Shown here: one piece after another, positions 7,524 through 15,879 of the stretch
How positions within the stretch are numbered: the stretch's first letter is position 1
Layout: each line of letters opens with the position of its first letter
From: DASRDE01 sp035938175
Lineage (GTDB): Bacteria > Vulcanimicrobiota > Vulcanimicrobiia > Vulcanimicrobiales > Vulcanimicrobiaceae
Length of the DNA: 64,000 bases
Assembly (NCBI GenBank): GCA_035938175.1
Contig: DASZHD010000053.1
Coordinates: forward strand, 43,041-107,040
Reading direction: 5' to 3'
Translations under genes and position numbers: made by a program
Notes under the pieces: generated by a model
The model's database searches: none
The model's input: only the letters and a program-made list of their open reading frames with translations
Told to the model about the DNA's origin: nothing

Positions 7524-8649
7524 GCGCGCGCTCTCGTTCGCGTCGCTGCGCGCGCTTTTGGTTCGCGCTGCCGCGCAAAATCCCGTACCGCTGCTCGTCT
7601 TACGCCTTCCGGATTTCGAGCGGACCGCGTGGCGCAGCGGGAAACCTGCGGCGAGACGTCTGGAGCGCAAAACCACGTCGGCATTTCTGACGGCGGCGGC
7701 GAATGCATTGCGGGGCGGCGATCTTGCGGCGCACGATCCCGGAAGCGACGTTTTTGCGATCGCCATGGCCGCGCCGGCGCGTGCGTTCGGGCGCATCTCT
7801 CCGGTCGACTGCCGCAGCGTTTTAGAACGGGTCGCGGCCGCCTTGCACGCAGTGACGGAATTGCGTATCGAAACGGGCTGGATCGTCTTACAGCGATTCG
7901 ATCCTGCTGCATCGCTCGAACCGGAAATCGAACGAGCGCTCGAGCGTGGCGCGCGCGAGCGCGAACGCTACGAATTCTTTTCCACGGTCGGACACGAACT
8001 TCGCACGCCGCTCGCGTCCATCCGCGGCTATCTCGAAACGCTGCTGGAAGGCGACGTGGATCGCGATACCGCTGCGCGCTTTTTGCGAACCGCGCGCCGT
8101 GAAGCGCTGCGCATGGGCCGCCTGGTCGACGGAATGTTCGAATTCTCGCTGCTCGATCTCTCGGCAGGTGCATTGCTGGGGCGGCACTGCCGGCTCGGCG
8201 AACAGATCGACGCCGCGTTCGACGTCGTCGGTCCCGGTGCGGCGGCCCGTAGCGTCGCCGTTCGTCGCGCAAACCGCGACGACGCGACGGTCGCACTGGA
8301 TCCGGATGCGTGCCTGCAGATTCTGGTCAATCTCATCGACAATGCGGCCAAGTACGGCCGCGAGGGCGGAATAGTTGCCGTGTCGGTGGAGGTGCGGGGC
8401 GACGATGCGGTCATCGTGGTCGACGATGACGGGCCCGGGATCGCGGCGTGTAACCGGGATTCGATCTTCGGATTGCGCGTTCGCGGGCCGCAAAGCGGTT
8501 CGCGTCCGGGCACGGGCATCGGATTGGCCATCGTCAAGATGATCGTCGAACGCTCCGGCGGCCAAATACGCGTGCTGGACTCCCCGCTCGGCGGCGCGCG
8601 GTTCGAGGCGCTGCTTCCTCGGGCGGATTCCGAGGCGCAAGCGTCGTAG
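7492..8649 (+). CDS. soluble sensor histidine kinase
   Basis: The 385-residue partner of the preceding regulator has an H-box FFSTVGHELRTPLAS (His168), N-box NLIDNAAKYG, G1 DDDGPGIA and G2 GTGIGLAIVK, i.e. HisKA plus HATPase_c. There is no transmembrane segment or HAMP domain. The N-terminal 140 residues contain PLLVLRLPDF and ALRGGDLAAHDPGSDVFAIAM, which loosely resemble a degenerate GGDEF-type fold used as a sensor; that reading is inference. The ATG at 7492 lies inside the regulator's 3' end in another frame. Confidence 0.85.
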   Translation: MASDTNSRGRKRALSFASLRALLVRAAAQNPVPLLVLRLPDFERTAWRSGKPAARRLERKTTSAFLTAAANALRGGDLAAHDPGSDVFAIAMAAPARAFGRISPVDCRSVLERVAAALHAVTELRIETGWIVLQRFDPAASLEPEIERALERGARERERYEFFSTVGHELRTPLASIRGYLETLLEGDVDRDTAARFLRTARREALRMGRLVDGMFEFSLLDLSAGALLGRHCRLGEQIDAAFDVVGPGAAARSVAVRRANRDDATVALDPDACLQILVNLIDNAAKYGREGGIVAVSVEVRGDDAVIVVDDDGPGIAACNRDSIFGLRVRGPQSGSRPGTGIGLAIVKMIVERSGGQIRVLDSPLGGARFEALLPRADSEAQAS

Positions 8650-8659
8650 ACTTACGCCC

Positions 8660-8983
8660 GTGGAAACGCGGTTCGCACATCGCAGTGAAGCGGAGTTCGC
8701 CGGCCTTCTGGATTTTTACCAAGTCGAGTGGATTTACGAACCCTGTACGTTTCCTATTGTGCGCGACGAGTGCGGAAATGCCGTCGAATGGTTTACGCCG
8801 GACTTTTATCTGCCGCAATACGACCTTTTTCTCGAGATGACCGTACAAAGTCCGCGGCTGCAGTCGCGGAAGAACCGAAAGATCCGGCTATTGCGCGAGG
8901 CGTATCCCGACCTGACGATCAAACTCTTTACGCGCCGCGACGTCGAGCGCGTTTTTTCCAATCGGGTCTCCCGCGCTTCGTGA
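8660..8983 (+). CDS. small nuclease-like hypothetical protein upstream of hpt
   Basis: The 107-residue protein starts at GTG. It has an E-(x)n-WFTPDFYLP-(x)n-DLFLEMTVQ arrangement followed by RKNRKIRLLREAYPDLTIKLF. This looks like the core of a PD-(D/E)XK-type fold (compare DUF559/very-short-patch-like proteins), except that the usual lysine of the E-x-K motif is Thr (EMT), so catalysis is doubtful. It sits 10 bases after the kinase gene and 16 before hpt, probably co-transcribed with hpt. Function unknown. Confidence 0.7.
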   Translation: METRFAHRSEAEFAGLLDFYQVEWIYEPCTFPIVRDECGNAVEWFTPDFYLPQYDLFLEMTVQSPRLQSRKNRKIRLLREAYPDLTIKLFTRRDVERVFSNRVSRAS

Positions 8984-8999
8984 GCGAGGCCCCTGCACG

Positions 9000-9512
9000 G
9001 TGATAGCCGAGAGACTCTTCGACGAGGCCGCCATAGCGGGCCGGGTGCGGGAACTGGGGCGGGCTATCGCCTCGGATTACGCGGGAAAAAATCCGATGAT
9101 CGTAGGCGTGCTGACCAGTTCCGCCGTGTTCATGGCAGACCTGACCCGCGCCGTAGAAATACCGTGTGAGTACGACTTCATCGCACTTTCGCGGTACGCG
9201 GACGAGGGCGGGATTCGTTTTGTCAAGGACACGTCGGCGTCTATCGAAGGGCGCCACGTGGTGCTGGTCGAGGACACGATCGATACCGGACTGACGCTGC
9301 AATACATCGCGAAAACATTGCGCGCTCGTCAGCCTGCGTCGCTCGAAGTCTGCACGCTCTTGGATCGTCCGCACCGGCGAATCGCTCCCGTGGACGTGAA
9401 ATATCGCGGTTTCGAAGTCCCCGACGTTTTCGTCGTGGGATACGGCCTGGATTACAACGGCCGGTACCGCGAGTTGCCCGAACTGTACGCCCATGGGAGT
9501 TGGCCCGCTTGA
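9000..9512 (+). CDS. hpt: hypoxanthine phosphoribosyltransferase
   Basis: This purine-salvage enzyme converts hypoxanthine or guanine plus PRPP to IMP or GMP. The 170 residues include the PRPP-binding loop VVLVEDTIDTGLTLQYI, the upstream IVGVLTSSAVFMADL loop and the C-terminal VPDVFVVGYGLDYN signature. The start is GTG. The related purine gene purA lies one gene downstream, so this stretch has a purine-nucleotide theme interrupted by the glycosidase gene, which its 3' end overlaps by four bases. Confidence 0.93.
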   Translation: MIAERLFDEAAIAGRVRELGRAIASDYAGKNPMIVGVLTSSAVFMADLTRAVEIPCEYDFIALSRYADEGGIRFVKDTSASIEGRHVVLVEDTIDTGLTLQYIAKTLRARQPASLEVCTLLDRPHRRIAPVDVKYRGFEVPDVFVVGYGLDYNGRYRELPELYAHGSWPA

Positions 9513-10810
9513 AGAACATTTTGGCTGCGATTTTGGGGATGCTGTTGTTGCTTCCCCAGGCGTCGTCGGCGCTCGAACTGCAGTCTATCGAGCGTGCGGC
9601 GGACGATTATCAGAATCCGAATCAGCATTTGCAGCAGATGTACCGCGCGGCGCTGCTGGATACGACCAAGCTCGCCGAGCAGGCTCCCGATGGAACCGCA
9701 TATGTCAAAACGGGAGACATCCCGGCCGAGTGGCTCCGCGATTCGAGCGCTCAAGTGCGTCCCTACCTCTATTATGCCAAGGAAGACGCGACGATCCGCG
9801 ATCTGCTGCGCGGCATCATTGCCCGTCAAGCCAAGTATCTTCAGATCGATCCGTATGCGAACGCCTTCACGTTGGATTACCGCGTATGGGAGCAGAAGTT
9901 CGAACTCGACTCGCTTGCCTATCCGGTAACCCTCGCGTGGAGCTATTGGCGCGCAACGGGCGATACGTCGATCTTTACGCCCGACGAAGCGAAGGCGTAC
10001 GATGCCATTCTGGCGACGATGGAACGCGAACAAGATCATACGCGCAACTCGCAGTACACGCACAAGGAGCTCGAAGAAAACGGCAAAGGCCGTCCCGTCG
10101 CATTCACGGGGATGATCTGGACCGGCTTCCGGCCCTCGGATGACGCCTGTTACTACAACTTTTTGATTCCGTCGGAAATGTTTGCCGTCGTTGCGCTCGG
10201 GGACATGGCTCAAATCGAACGGCAGGTGTACCACAACCTGATCAAGGCGCACGAAGCTCAATCGCTTCGCGACGAAGTGCAGCGCGGAATTCAGCGGTAC
10301 GGCATGGTACCCGTTTCGAAGTACGGGTACATCTACGCATATGAGGTCGACGGGTTGGGGCACGCCATTCTGACCGACGACGCAAACGTTCCGAGTTTAC
10401 TTTCGGCTCCGTACATCGGATACACTACGGTTAACGACCGGTACTACCTGAACACGCGCTCGTTTTTGCTTTCGCAAGACAACCCGTCGTACTACACCGG
10501 CGACGTAGCCCGCGGAATTGGGAGCTATCATACGCCGGATCATTGGGTCTGGCCGCTCGCAATGGTCATGGAAGGGCTCACCGCATCTTCTCTAGGCGAG
10601 AAACAGGACGTTCTGAACCAGCTGCTCGCAAGCGATCCGGGCGATCACTTGCTGCACGAATCGTTCGATCCGAACGATCCCAAGCGGTATACGCGTCCGG
10701 ACTTCGGCTGGCCCAATGCGCTGTTCAGCGAATTCGTGATGACGTCGTTCCAGGGCGTGCGTCAGATTCCGATGGGCGATACCTCGGACCTCGAATTCAT
10801 GAATGAGTAG
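9509..10810 (+). CDS. secreted GH125 exo-alpha-1,6-mannosidase-like protein
   Basis: Family GH125 enzymes release alpha-1,6-linked mannose without a metal ion. The 433-residue product shows the family blocks GDIPAEWLRDSSAQVRPYL, GMIWTGFRPSDDACYY and PKRYTRPDFGWPNALFSEF. It has a signal peptide (KNILAAILGMLLLLPQASSA), pointing to the periplasm or outside. The TTG at 9509 is chosen because GGGAG lies 9 bases upstream; a TTG at 9500 adds three residues but leaves no spacing. It overlaps hpt by 4 bases and purA by 8. Confidence 0.85.
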   Translation: MKNILAAILGMLLLLPQASSALELQSIERAADDYQNPNQHLQQMYRAALLDTTKLAEQAPDGTAYVKTGDIPAEWLRDSSAQVRPYLYYAKEDATIRDLLRGIIARQAKYLQIDPYANAFTLDYRVWEQKFELDSLAYPVTLAWSYWRATGDTSIFTPDEAKAYDAILATMEREQDHTRNSQYTHKELEENGKGRPVAFTGMIWTGFRPSDDACYYNFLIPSEMFAVVALGDMAQIERQVYHNLIKAHEAQSLRDEVQRGIQRYGMVPVSKYGYIYAYEVDGLGHAILTDDANVPSLLSAPYIGYTTVNDRYYLNTRSFLLSQDNPSYYTGDVARGIGSYHTPDHWVWPLAMVMEGLTASSLGEKQDVLNQLLASDPGDHLLHESFDPNDPKRYTRPDFGWPNALFSEFVMTSFQGVRQIPMGDTSDLEFMNE

Positions 10811-12029
10811 CGCAAAAATACACAAAGCGGACATTATCGTCGGGATCCAATGGGGCGACGAAGGCAAAGGCCGGATCGTCGACTACTATTCGCGCGACTA
10901 CGATATCGTCGCGCGGTTCGGCGGTGGCGATAACGCCGGACACTCGATACGCGTCGGCGATCGCAAGCTCGCGCTGCGCATCGTTCCATCGGGGGTTCTG
11001 CAGGAACGCTGCGAGCTCTTCATCGGCGGGGGAACCGTCGTCAGCCTCGAGGGGTTGCTCGGCGAACTGGATTCGCTCGCGAAAATCGGCGTGGACGTCA
11101 AGCGCGTGCGCATATCGGATCGCGCCCACGTCGTGTTTTCATATCACGCCGAAGCGGACAAAGCGGCGGAAGCCGCGCGCGGTGCGCATGCCATCGGAAC
11201 GACCGGACGCGGCATCGGCCCGGCATACGTCGATCGCGTTGCGCGTTCGGGCATCACGTTCGGAGACTTGCGCGATCGCGGCACGCTCGCGGAAAAGCTG
11301 CAGCGGAAAGGTGCGCAAAGCACGCTGCCGGCGGTTTGGGAACTCGCGCAGCGCGTGACGCCTTACGTGGTGGACGGTGTCGATTACCTGCACGGCGCGA
11401 TTGAAAACGGCAAACGCCTGCTGATCGAGGGCGCGCAAGGTTCGTTGCTGGATGTCGGGTACGGCACGTATCCGTACGTGACCAGCTCGCATACCATCGC
11501 CGGCGGTGCTTGCACAGGACTCGGCTTGGGACCGACCGCAATCGGGCGCGTCGTAGGCGTGGTCAAGGCCTACTGCACGCGCGTGGGGGGCGGTCCGTTT
11601 CCGTCGGAATTGCACGACGCGACCGGCGAGCGCCTCCGGACGCAAGGCGCCGAGTTCGGCGTCGTTACCGGACGGCCGCGCCGCTGCGGCTGGTTTGACG
11701 CGGTTGCGGCGCGCTACGGTACGCGCGTCAACGGATTGACGTCGGCCGTCATCACGAAATTGGACGTCCTTACGGGATTCGAACAAATCGGCATCGTCAC
11801 GGGTTATCGCTTGCACGGCAGCGCCGTCGATTTCGGCGCCGCCGGCCATACCGATCTGCAAACGGACGTTGAATACGTGCCCGGCTGGAGCGAAGATCTC
11901 AGCGGCGTGCGCCGGATTGGCGATTTACCGGAAGCCGCTCGCTCGTATGTTTCCCGCATCGAGCAAGCGTTGGGCGTTCCGGTCGAAAGTGTTTCGGTAG
12001 GGCCCGAGCGATCGCAGATCGCGGTCTAG
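10803..12029 (+). CDS. purA: adenylosuccinate synthetase
   Basis: PurA joins IMP and aspartate using GTP, the first step from IMP to AMP. The N-terminal IVGIQWGDEGKGRIVDYYS carries the catalytic Asp and the phosphate loop; GRGIGPAYVDR, the GTP-site TKLDVL and the C-terminal SVGPERSQ are also present. At 408 residues it is about 20 shorter than most bacterial forms. The ATG overlaps the end of the mannosidase gene. It is the last gene before the flagellar locus. Confidence 0.95.
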   Translation: MSSAKIHKADIIVGIQWGDEGKGRIVDYYSRDYDIVARFGGGDNAGHSIRVGDRKLALRIVPSGVLQERCELFIGGGTVVSLEGLLGELDSLAKIGVDVKRVRISDRAHVVFSYHAEADKAAEAARGAHAIGTTGRGIGPAYVDRVARSGITFGDLRDRGTLAEKLQRKGAQSTLPAVWELAQRVTPYVVDGVDYLHGAIENGKRLLIEGAQGSLLDVGYGTYPYVTSSHTIAGGACTGLGLGPTAIGRVVGVVKAYCTRVGGGPFPSELHDATGERLRTQGAEFGVVTGRPRRCGWFDAVAARYGTRVNGLTSAVITKLDVLTGFEQIGIVTGYRLHGSAVDFGAAGHTDLQTDVEYVPGWSEDLSGVRRIGDLPEAARSYVSRIEQALGVPVESVSVGPERSQIAV

Positions 12030-12049
12030 AGCCGCCAAGCCCCGCCCGT

Positions 12050-12120
12050 TAAGTTTTGCATACCGGAAAATCCGTGCGTAAAGCGCGGTGGCTATCGTCC
12101 GATACTACAGGTTAAGAGTC
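12050..12120 (+). promoter_or_regulatory. candidate c-di-GMP-I (GEMM) riboswitch in the fliF leader
   Basis: The leader contains, in order, GCATACC, a short hairpin around CGGAAAATCCG, the core GCGTAAAGC, GGTGGCTA, an 8-bp hairpin with one bulge (12088-12096 with 12101-12108) and GGTTA. This follows the order of the GEMM-I consensus (GCAAACC, GAAA-loop hairpin, ACGCAAAGC, GGGCCTA, hairpin, GGGTTA). The closing P1 helix is not obvious. A terminator-like hairpin follows directly. The location before fliF and the PilZ gene in the same locus fit c-di-GMP control. Confidence 0.45.
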
Positions 12121-12123
12121 AGG

Positions 12124-12146
12124 ACATTCCCAGCGGGAGTGTTTTG
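12124..12146 (+). terminator. intrinsic-terminator-like hairpin in the fliF leader
   Basis: ACATTCCC and GGGAGTGT form an 8-bp stem (one G-U pair) around an AGC loop, followed by TTTT. It lies 73 bases before fliF and just after the candidate riboswitch, the usual position of an expression platform. Confidence 0.5.
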
Positions 12147-12218
12147 GCGTTCGCCGCCGGCCACGGAGGACCGGCGCGCAGGCCAAGGTCGGCCGTGTCA
12201 GGGTTTAGGTGACGGAAG

Positions 12219-13874
12219 TTGGATCGCATCACGTCTTCGTGGAACGATCTTACCGGCCGGCTTCGAGCGATGTGGGATCAAAATCCCCAAAACCGCATGC
12301 TCGCCGTCGGCATAATTGGTGCGCTGAGCTTAACGCTTGCAGCGCTCTTTGTGCTCTACGCCACGCACCGTCCGTCATATGAAGTGCTGTTCTCCAATCT
12401 GTCGCCCTCGGATGCGGCGTCGGTAACGCAGCACCTAAAGGATGACAAGGTCTCCTACGAACTTTCAACCGACGGAAAAACCGTCTACGTTCCTTCGTCA
12501 AACCTCTCCGACGAGCGCGTGGCCATCGCGGGCTCCAACGTGATCAAGGGGAACTCGACGGGTTACGAGCTGTTCGACCGCACCAACTTCGGCATGACCG
12601 AATTCGAGCAGAACATCGACAAGACGCGTGCGATAGAAGGCGAGCTCGAACGCACCATCGGCGGGTTGGATCCCGTGCAAGCCGCGCGCGTTCATATCGC
12701 GGTTCCCGATCAAACGCTCTATTCCAACGATGAATCCAGCACGACCGCTTCCGTCGCGCTCACCGTAAAGCCCGGCATGCAGCTCACGCCCGAACAGGTC
12801 GAAGGCGTTACGATGCTCGTCTCGCACGCGGTGCAAGGTCTCAAACCCGAATCCGTGACGATCATCGATCAGAACGGCCAAGTACTGCTGCCCGCTGCGG
12901 GGGCCGATGCAAATTCGCCGGATCCGCTGAATCTGACGCAAGAACAGCTGCTCGCCAAACAGCGCTACGAGAACGCGCTGCAAGCCAGCATTCAATCGAT
13001 GCTCGACCAGACGCTCGGGCCGCGGCACGCGGTCGCACGCGTGTCGACGAAGATGAATTTCGACGCGAATACGACCGAGACGAAGACGTACGCGCCGCAA
13101 GGGACCGTGCTCTCTTCGCAGAGCAAACGCGAATCCTACACGGGTACCGGTCCGCGCCCCGCCGCCATCGGCGTGCCCGGAACGACCAGCAACATTCCGA
13201 CGTATCAGGCGCAGCAACAAGGCGGAAACAGCCGGTACAACAAGACGGAAACGACGACGAACTACAACGTTTCCGAAGAGAACACCAAACACATCGACGC
13301 CCCCGGAAAAGTGACGCAGACCAGCGTTGCGGTCGTGTTGAACAGCGCGACCGTTGCGGCCGGCGGCGCGTCCAGCGGATCCGCGGCGCAGCCTTATCAA
13401 ATTACGCCGGCGATGCGGCAGCAGGTGCAGAATCTGGTTATTGCAGCCGCCGGTTTGAATGTGAACAACGGCGATCAAGTTTCGGTTGAGGCGATTCCCT
13501 TCAATCCGAGCGTCCTCGGAACGCCCGCCGCCGGCGGCGGCGTAACGGGCGGTACGATGCTCGGCATACCGGTGTGGGCGCTCATAGCCGTGCTGGGTGC
13601 CGGTGCACTGCTCGGTTTCGGTCTGCTGATGGGCAGAATGCGCCGGCGCAGCTTCAAGCCCGCGATGGAACTACCGTCGTTCGACTCCACGCTGGCCGAG
13701 GAGCTTCCGCCTTTCGAAGAACATCCGATGCTGGACGGTGCGCCCGGTATTGCCGCGCCAATCCGCTCGGCAGCCGACCTTACGCGCGAGCAGATGATCG
13801 AGTACGTCACGACCGTGGCGCAAGAGAATCCGGACAGCATTGCCAAACTCGTCAAACTGTGGCTGGCGGAGTAG
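12219..13874 (+). CDS. fliF: flagellar MS-ring protein FliF
   Basis: FliF builds the inner-membrane MS ring on which the switch and export apparatus assemble. The 551 residues show an N-terminal membrane helix (MLAVGIIGALSLTLAALFVLYAT), the YscJ/FliF ring domains (YEVLFSNLSPSDAASVTQHL ... ALTVKPGMQLTPEQVEGVTMLVSHAV), a second membrane helix near 455-475 and a C-terminal FliG-binding tail. No ATG fits; a TTG at 12219 gives the normal N-terminal length but has a poor ribosome site, so the start is the weakest part. It heads the fliFGHIJ run. Confidence 0.95.
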   Translation: MDRITSSWNDLTGRLRAMWDQNPQNRMLAVGIIGALSLTLAALFVLYATHRPSYEVLFSNLSPSDAASVTQHLKDDKVSYELSTDGKTVYVPSSNLSDERVAIAGSNVIKGNSTGYELFDRTNFGMTEFEQNIDKTRAIEGELERTIGGLDPVQAARVHIAVPDQTLYSNDESSTTASVALTVKPGMQLTPEQVEGVTMLVSHAVQGLKPESVTIIDQNGQVLLPAAGADANSPDPLNLTQEQLLAKQRYENALQASIQSMLDQTLGPRHAVARVSTKMNFDANTTETKTYAPQGTVLSSQSKRESYTGTGPRPAAIGVPGTTSNIPTYQAQQQGGNSRYNKTETTTNYNVSEENTKHIDAPGKVTQTSVAVVLNSATVAAGGASSGSAAQPYQITPAMRQQVQNLVIAAAGLNVNNGDQVSVEAIPFNPSVLGTPAAGGGVTGGTMLGIPVWALIAVLGAGALLGFGLLMGRMRRRSFKPAMELPSFDSTLAEELPPFEEHPMLDGAPGIAAPIRSAADLTREQMIEYVTTVAQENPDSIAKLVKLWLAE

Positions 13875-13877
13875 CGC

Positions 13878-14960
13878 ATGGACTCGCCCATAGTTAACCT
13901 GAGCGACGTTCCCCAGGACCTGCCGGAACCGGGGTATTCGATGGGACACGATTTCCCGACGATCGAGGTTTCCGGGCCGGAGAAGGCTGCAATTTTGATC
14001 ATCACGCTGGGACTGGAGCTCTCGGCGACGATTTTCAAATTCTTGCGTCAAGACGAAGTCGAGCGGATCGTTCTGGAGATCGCGAAGATCTCCACGGTAC
14101 CGATCGAAAAGCGCGACGCCGTCATCACCGAAGCGTACCAGCGCGCGATCGCGCTCAAGTACATCAACGAAGGCGGCATCGAGTACGCGAAGGAGATTCT
14201 GGAGCGCTCCTTCGGCGCCGGTCAAGCCGACGACATGACGAACCGGCTGTTCGCCGCGCTCAAGCACGGCAATCCGCTGGAACTGATCAAGAAGACTGAA
14301 CCCGCCCAGCTGCTGCAGTTCATCCAAGACGAACATCCGCAGACCATTGCGCTCATTCTCGTGTATATGGCGCCGGACCAAGCCGGCGCGGTTCTATCCG
14401 CGCTGCCGCCTGAACTGCAGGCCGAAGTGGCGATGCGCATTGCAATCTTGCAGAAAACGGCCCCGGAGGTTTTGGAGCAATTGGACGAGCTGCTGGGACG
14501 CAGACTGCTGGTCAGCGGAGCCGACTTTTCGAAAGCCGGCGGCGTGCAATCGCTTGCAAACGTCATGGGCTTTGTCGACCGCGAAACCGAGAAGAACATC
14601 CTCGACGGGCTCGCCAAGCGCGATCCGGAGCTCGCGACGGAAGTCAAGAACCTGCTGTTCGTCTTCGAAGACATCGTCAACCTCGACGACCGTTCGATTC
14701 AGCGGATCCTCAAGGAAGTGGACGGCAAAGATCTCGCGCTCGCGCTCAAAGTGGCGAACGACGACATGCTCGCGCGCGTCTTCAAAAACATGTCTTCGCG
14801 CGCCGGTGCGACCCTGCGCGAAGAGATCGAACTGCTCGGCCCGACGCGGATGCGCGAGGTCGGCAAAGCGCAGCAGGCAATCGTCGACGTCATTCGCACG
14901 CTGGAAGAGAACGGTCAGATCGTCATAGCCCGCGGCGCCAAAGACGAGAAGCTGGTATGA
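13878..14960 (+). CDS. fliG: flagellar motor switch protein FliG
   Basis: FliG sits on the FliF ring, contacts MotA and generates torque. The 360 residues include the N-terminal GPEKAAILIITLGLELSATI, the middle-domain EHPQTIALILVYM motif (EHPQ), and the C-terminal charged torque helix FEDIVNLDDRSIQRILKEVD. It starts 4 bases after fliF. An extra 35-residue N-terminal segment precedes the conserved core. It is followed by a repeat-bearing gap before fliH. Confidence 0.96.
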   Translation: MDSPIVNLSDVPQDLPEPGYSMGHDFPTIEVSGPEKAAILIITLGLELSATIFKFLRQDEVERIVLEIAKISTVPIEKRDAVITEAYQRAIALKYINEGGIEYAKEILERSFGAGQADDMTNRLFAALKHGNPLELIKKTEPAQLLQFIQDEHPQTIALILVYMAPDQAGAVLSALPPELQAEVAMRIAILQKTAPEVLEQLDELLGRRLLVSGADFSKAGGVQSLANVMGFVDRETEKNILDGLAKRDPELATEVKNLLFVFEDIVNLDDRSIQRILKEVDGKDLALALKVANDDMLARVFKNMSSRAGATLREEIELLGPTRMREVGKAQQAIVDVIRTLEENGQIVIARGAKDEKLV

Positions 14961-14971
14961 CGCTCCACTGT

Positions 14972-15031
14972 ACGGGGGGCCCCATTGTCTGCAATGCGGG
15001 GCGCGGAGCCTAAGGCACAGCGCCTTTTCAA
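14972..15031. repeat. GC-rich hairpin repeat upstream of fliH
   Basis: CCCCATTG and CAATGcGGGG (14979-15001) form a bulged 9-bp hairpin. The segment ends GCGCCTTTTCAA directly before the fliH ATG. The same end sequence and a comparable hairpin precede flbD, and a related set precedes ftsY, so this is a member of the dispersed repeat family. Confidence 0.5.
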
Positions 15032-15874
15032 ATGGGCAAAATCGTCAAAGGCGCGAAACTCGCGCAACAAGCCTATCAAGTAAAGCCGCCGCCGCCTCCG
15101 CGCGTCGTGCGGCCTTTGCCGTCTACGGACGATTTTGCGCCGGCCGGCGACGGCTTTGCCGATCTCCAGCCGCCGCATGTGCCGCAAGTCGATCTGGAAG
15201 CGATACATGCCGAAGCCGCGCAACTCATCGACGATGCATCCGCAGACGCCCAAAAGCTCATTCGCGACGCGCAGGAACGGGCCGTCGCGCTGCTCGAGGA
15301 TGCGCAGCGGCGAGCCGGCGACATCGAGGCGGAAGCAAAACAGCAAGGCTTTGAGCAAGGCGCGTCGGACGGCCGCAATGCGGCGGCGGCCGAGATGGAC
15401 GAGATGCTCGAAACGATGCGCGGCCTGGTCGAAATGGCGCGCGTCGAGCGGCACAAAATCATCGAAACGGCCGAACCGGAAATCGTGCGGCTGGCCGTGT
15501 TCATCGCGGAGCGCGTTCTCAGCGCGCACGTTGCCGTCGAGAAGAATGCGGTACTCGAAATGGTTCGTTCGGCGATAACGCGTCTGGTGAATCGCGAGAA
15601 AGTAACGGTTCGCGTCAACCCGTCCGACATCGAAACGATGCGTGCGCACCGCGATCAATTGATGCAGATGAACGACATCGACAATTTACGCGTCATCGAA
15701 GACCAGCGCGTGGATCGCGGCGGCGTCGTGATTGAAACGGATGCCGGTACGATCGACAGTAAGGTCTCGACGCAGCTGCGGGAAGTACGGCGGCTTTTGG
15801 CGGTAGACGACCCCGTTTCGGTCGCGCCGTCAAACGAACCGGCGATCATCAATCCCCCCGCGCAGGCGAGCTGA
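15032..15874 (+). CDS. fliH: flagellar assembly protein FliH
   Basis: FliH regulates the export ATPase FliI and links it to the C ring. The 280-residue protein has a Pro-rich N-terminus (KPPPPPRVVRPLP), a long central coiled coil with Glu/Ala-rich repeats (about 60-130) and the conserved C-terminal domain (VRLAVFIAERVLSAHVA ... RVIEDQRVDRGGVVIET). The ATG follows the repeat end; the spacer to fliI is 5 bases. Confidence 0.9.
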   Translation: MGKIVKGAKLAQQAYQVKPPPPPRVVRPLPSTDDFAPAGDGFADLQPPHVPQVDLEAIHAEAAQLIDDASADAQKLIRDAQERAVALLEDAQRRAGDIEAEAKQQGFEQGASDGRNAAAAEMDEMLETMRGLVEMARVERHKIIETAEPEIVRLAVFIAERVLSAHVAVEKNAVLEMVRSAITRLVNREKVTVRVNPSDIETMRAHRDQLMQMNDIDNLRVIEDQRVDRGGVVIETDAGTIDSKVSTQLREVRRLLAVDDPVSVAPSNEPAIINPPAQAS

Positions 15875-15879
15875 CCGCG

